Below, piece by piece: positions 45,539-46,441 of a stretch of 46,441 nt of DNA. The stretch spans positions 1 through 46,441 of the forward strand of contig PMSX01000132.1 in assembly GCA_003167495.1 (NCBI GenBank). Direction: 5' to 3'. The stretch comes from Bryobacterales bacterium. Lineage in GTDB: Bacteria; Acidobacteriota; Terriglobia; Bryobacterales; Bryobacteraceae. The position numbers were made by a program, and so were the translations under genes. Under the pieces are notes generated by a model that was not told the origin of the DNA, ran no database searches, and saw only the letters and a program-made list of their open reading frames with translations. How positions within the stretch are numbered: the first letter of the stretch is position 1; each line of letters begins with the position of its first letter.

Positions 45539-46414
45539 TTGTTCAGATCTGTAATCGTTCTATGCGTGATTGCCTGCGCCTGTTCAGCGCAAAACGTTCC
45601 GCCGCCGGGGGACCAAACGCCGAAGAGTGGCGCGGATAGCCAGCTCACCGCGCAGTTCGTCAAGACAGGTTTGTTTATGATCTCGGGCGGGGGCTGTAAC
45701 ACTCTGTTGCGCCTGAGCGGCAATGGGATGATTCTCGTGGATGGGAAGCTTCCCGGAAATTATAAAGCCATTTTGAGGCAGGCGGGGAAACTATCCCTTT
45801 CCGACCAGCCTATCCGAGCGCTGATCGTTACCGATTATCTGGAGAATCATAACGGCAACAACGCGGAATTTCTCGCGGCTGGCACCCAGATTGTTGCACA
45901 GGAAAACGTGAAAGAATCGCTGGCTCATTCCAGCGATGGTGGTGGCAAGGTCGCGGCGCCAACCATCACTTACCGGGACAACTATACGATCCGCTTAGGC
46001 GGAGTGGAAGCTGACTTGATGCATTTCGGCAACGCCCATACCAACGGCGACACGGTCGTTTACTTTCCTAATTTGAAAGTGGTGGCGGTGGGAGGTCTCT
46101 ATGCCGATACTCCCGATCCGGATTTCGCTGCCGGCGGAAGCCTGGTGGAGTGGAGTCCGGTGCTCGCCCAAGTTCTGAAATTGGACTTCGACGTCGCCGT
46201 GCCGAGCAGCGGACCTATGATTAGTAGAGCAGAATTGGAAGCCTTCAAAAACAAAATCGATACGGTGCTTTCGCGCGCCAGCAGTCTCGTGAAGAAAGGC
46301 GTCACTGAAGACCAATTCATGGCGCAGCTTAAGACTGACGATCTTGGATGGCACTTGAACTTTCCTGGACAGCGACTCCACAGCCTATACGCCGAGTTGT
46401 CTCGGACGAACTAG
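45539..46414 (+). CDS. Exported metallo-beta-lactamase-fold protein with degenerate zinc site
   Basis: 291 residues, TTG start at 45539 with GGGGG about nine bases before it. A signal peptide (MFRSVIVLCVIACACSAQ) precedes an MBL fold: FMISGGGCNTLLRLSGNGMI, LVDGKLPGNYKAILRQ and HFGNAHTNGDTVVYFPNLKV. The usual THxHxDH is replaced by TDYLENH, so the first two His and the Asp are gone and only the last His remains. The fold's later GD is VGGLYAD and its GHG is SSG. The third-site His (GNAHTNGD) is kept. It may bind one metal or none. Position after a quinoprotein recalls MBL-type quinoprotein accessory proteins, but those keep the zinc motif. The window ends 27 bases later. Confidence 0.85.
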   Translation: MFRSVIVLCVIACACSAQNVPPPGDQTPKSGADSQLTAQFVKTGLFMISGGGCNTLLRLSGNGMILVDGKLPGNYKAILRQAGKLSLSDQPIRALIVTDYLENHNGNNAEFLAAGTQIVAQENVKESLAHSSDGGGKVAAPTITYRDNYTIRLGGVEADLMHFGNAHTNGDTVVYFPNLKVVAVGGLYADTPDPDFAAGGSLVEWSPVLAQVLKLDFDVAVPSSGPMISRAELEAFKNKIDTVLSRASSLVKKGVTEDQFMAQLKTDDLGWHLNFPGQRLHSLYAELSRTN

Positions 46415-46441
46415 ACCGAATCTAGTATATCGTTTCAACAA

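Noticed and set aside
1..46441. CRISPR array, prophage, integrase or insertion sequence
   Set aside because: No regularly spaced repeats, phage structural genes, integrase or transposase motifs were seen on either strand.

Overview
The window looks like chromosomal DNA of an acidobacterium, probably from the Bryobacterales/Solibacter branch. The case rests on family content: two loci for planctomycete-type cytochrome proteins (DUF1592 at the left edge; DUF1501 plus DUF1549/DUF1553 at 35.9-40.2 kb), a DUF6807 (PmoA-like) protein, a CE15 glucuronoyl esterase, CocE/NonD and HSL-type hydrolases, a PQQ-type propeller protein and a small protein with the N-terminal 'NAQKSCGPKS' motif that I associate with acidobacterial genomes. 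No database search was run, so the taxonomic call is inference. Genes are dense and alternate strand in short operons.

Layout. 0-4 kb: DUF1592 secreted protein running off the left edge, a HigA antitoxin remnant, and a cation-exchanger-like membrane protein. 4-10 kb: housekeeping genes, with nadB divergent from aroB-ubiE, then a FHA-GAF-sigma54 activator downstream of a ttcA-like gene, headed by a DUF433/DUF5615 toxin-antitoxin pair. 10.7-14.5 kb: a membrane-anchored hydrolase, an orphan ribbon-helix-helix antitoxin and a CE15 esterase. 14.7-18.2 kb: a very large fused FeS/flavin oxidoreductase. 18.3-21.5 kb: a four-gene, translationally coupled ECF sigma / anti-sigma / HEAT / HEAT operon. 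21.5-28.6 kb: amino-acid permease, GH13 glucosidase, two hydrolases and a broken PIN toxin locus. 28.7-32.5 kb: LEA-like secreted protein, tRNA-Gln(CTG), ROK kinase, frameshifted Rpn nuclease and tatA-tatC. 32.6-40.2 kb: DUF6807 protein, Ste24-like protease, esterase, then the DUF1549-DUF1501 operon, whose DUF1501 member carries a twin-arginine signal. 40.3-46.4 kb: accessory region with REP-like inverted repeats, OsmC, a truncated AbiEii-type toxin locus, GNAT, DoxX, a PQQ propeller protein and a metallo-beta-lactamase-fold protein that has lost most zinc ligands.

Two themes stand out. First, decayed toxin-antitoxin and nuclease loci recur: HigA remnant, truncated orphan RHH, frameshifted PIN pair, frameshifted Rpn and truncated AbiEii. 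Only DUF433/DUF5615 looks intact, and it has a perfect inverted repeat over its own ribosome binding site. Second, the ECF-HEAT operon and the 1170-residue NfnA/GltD-like fusion are the best candidates for poorly described biology. Many encoded products (DUF1592, DUF1549, CE15, GH13, PQQ, DUF6807, hydrolases) have export signals, which fits a polymer-degrading soil lifestyle.
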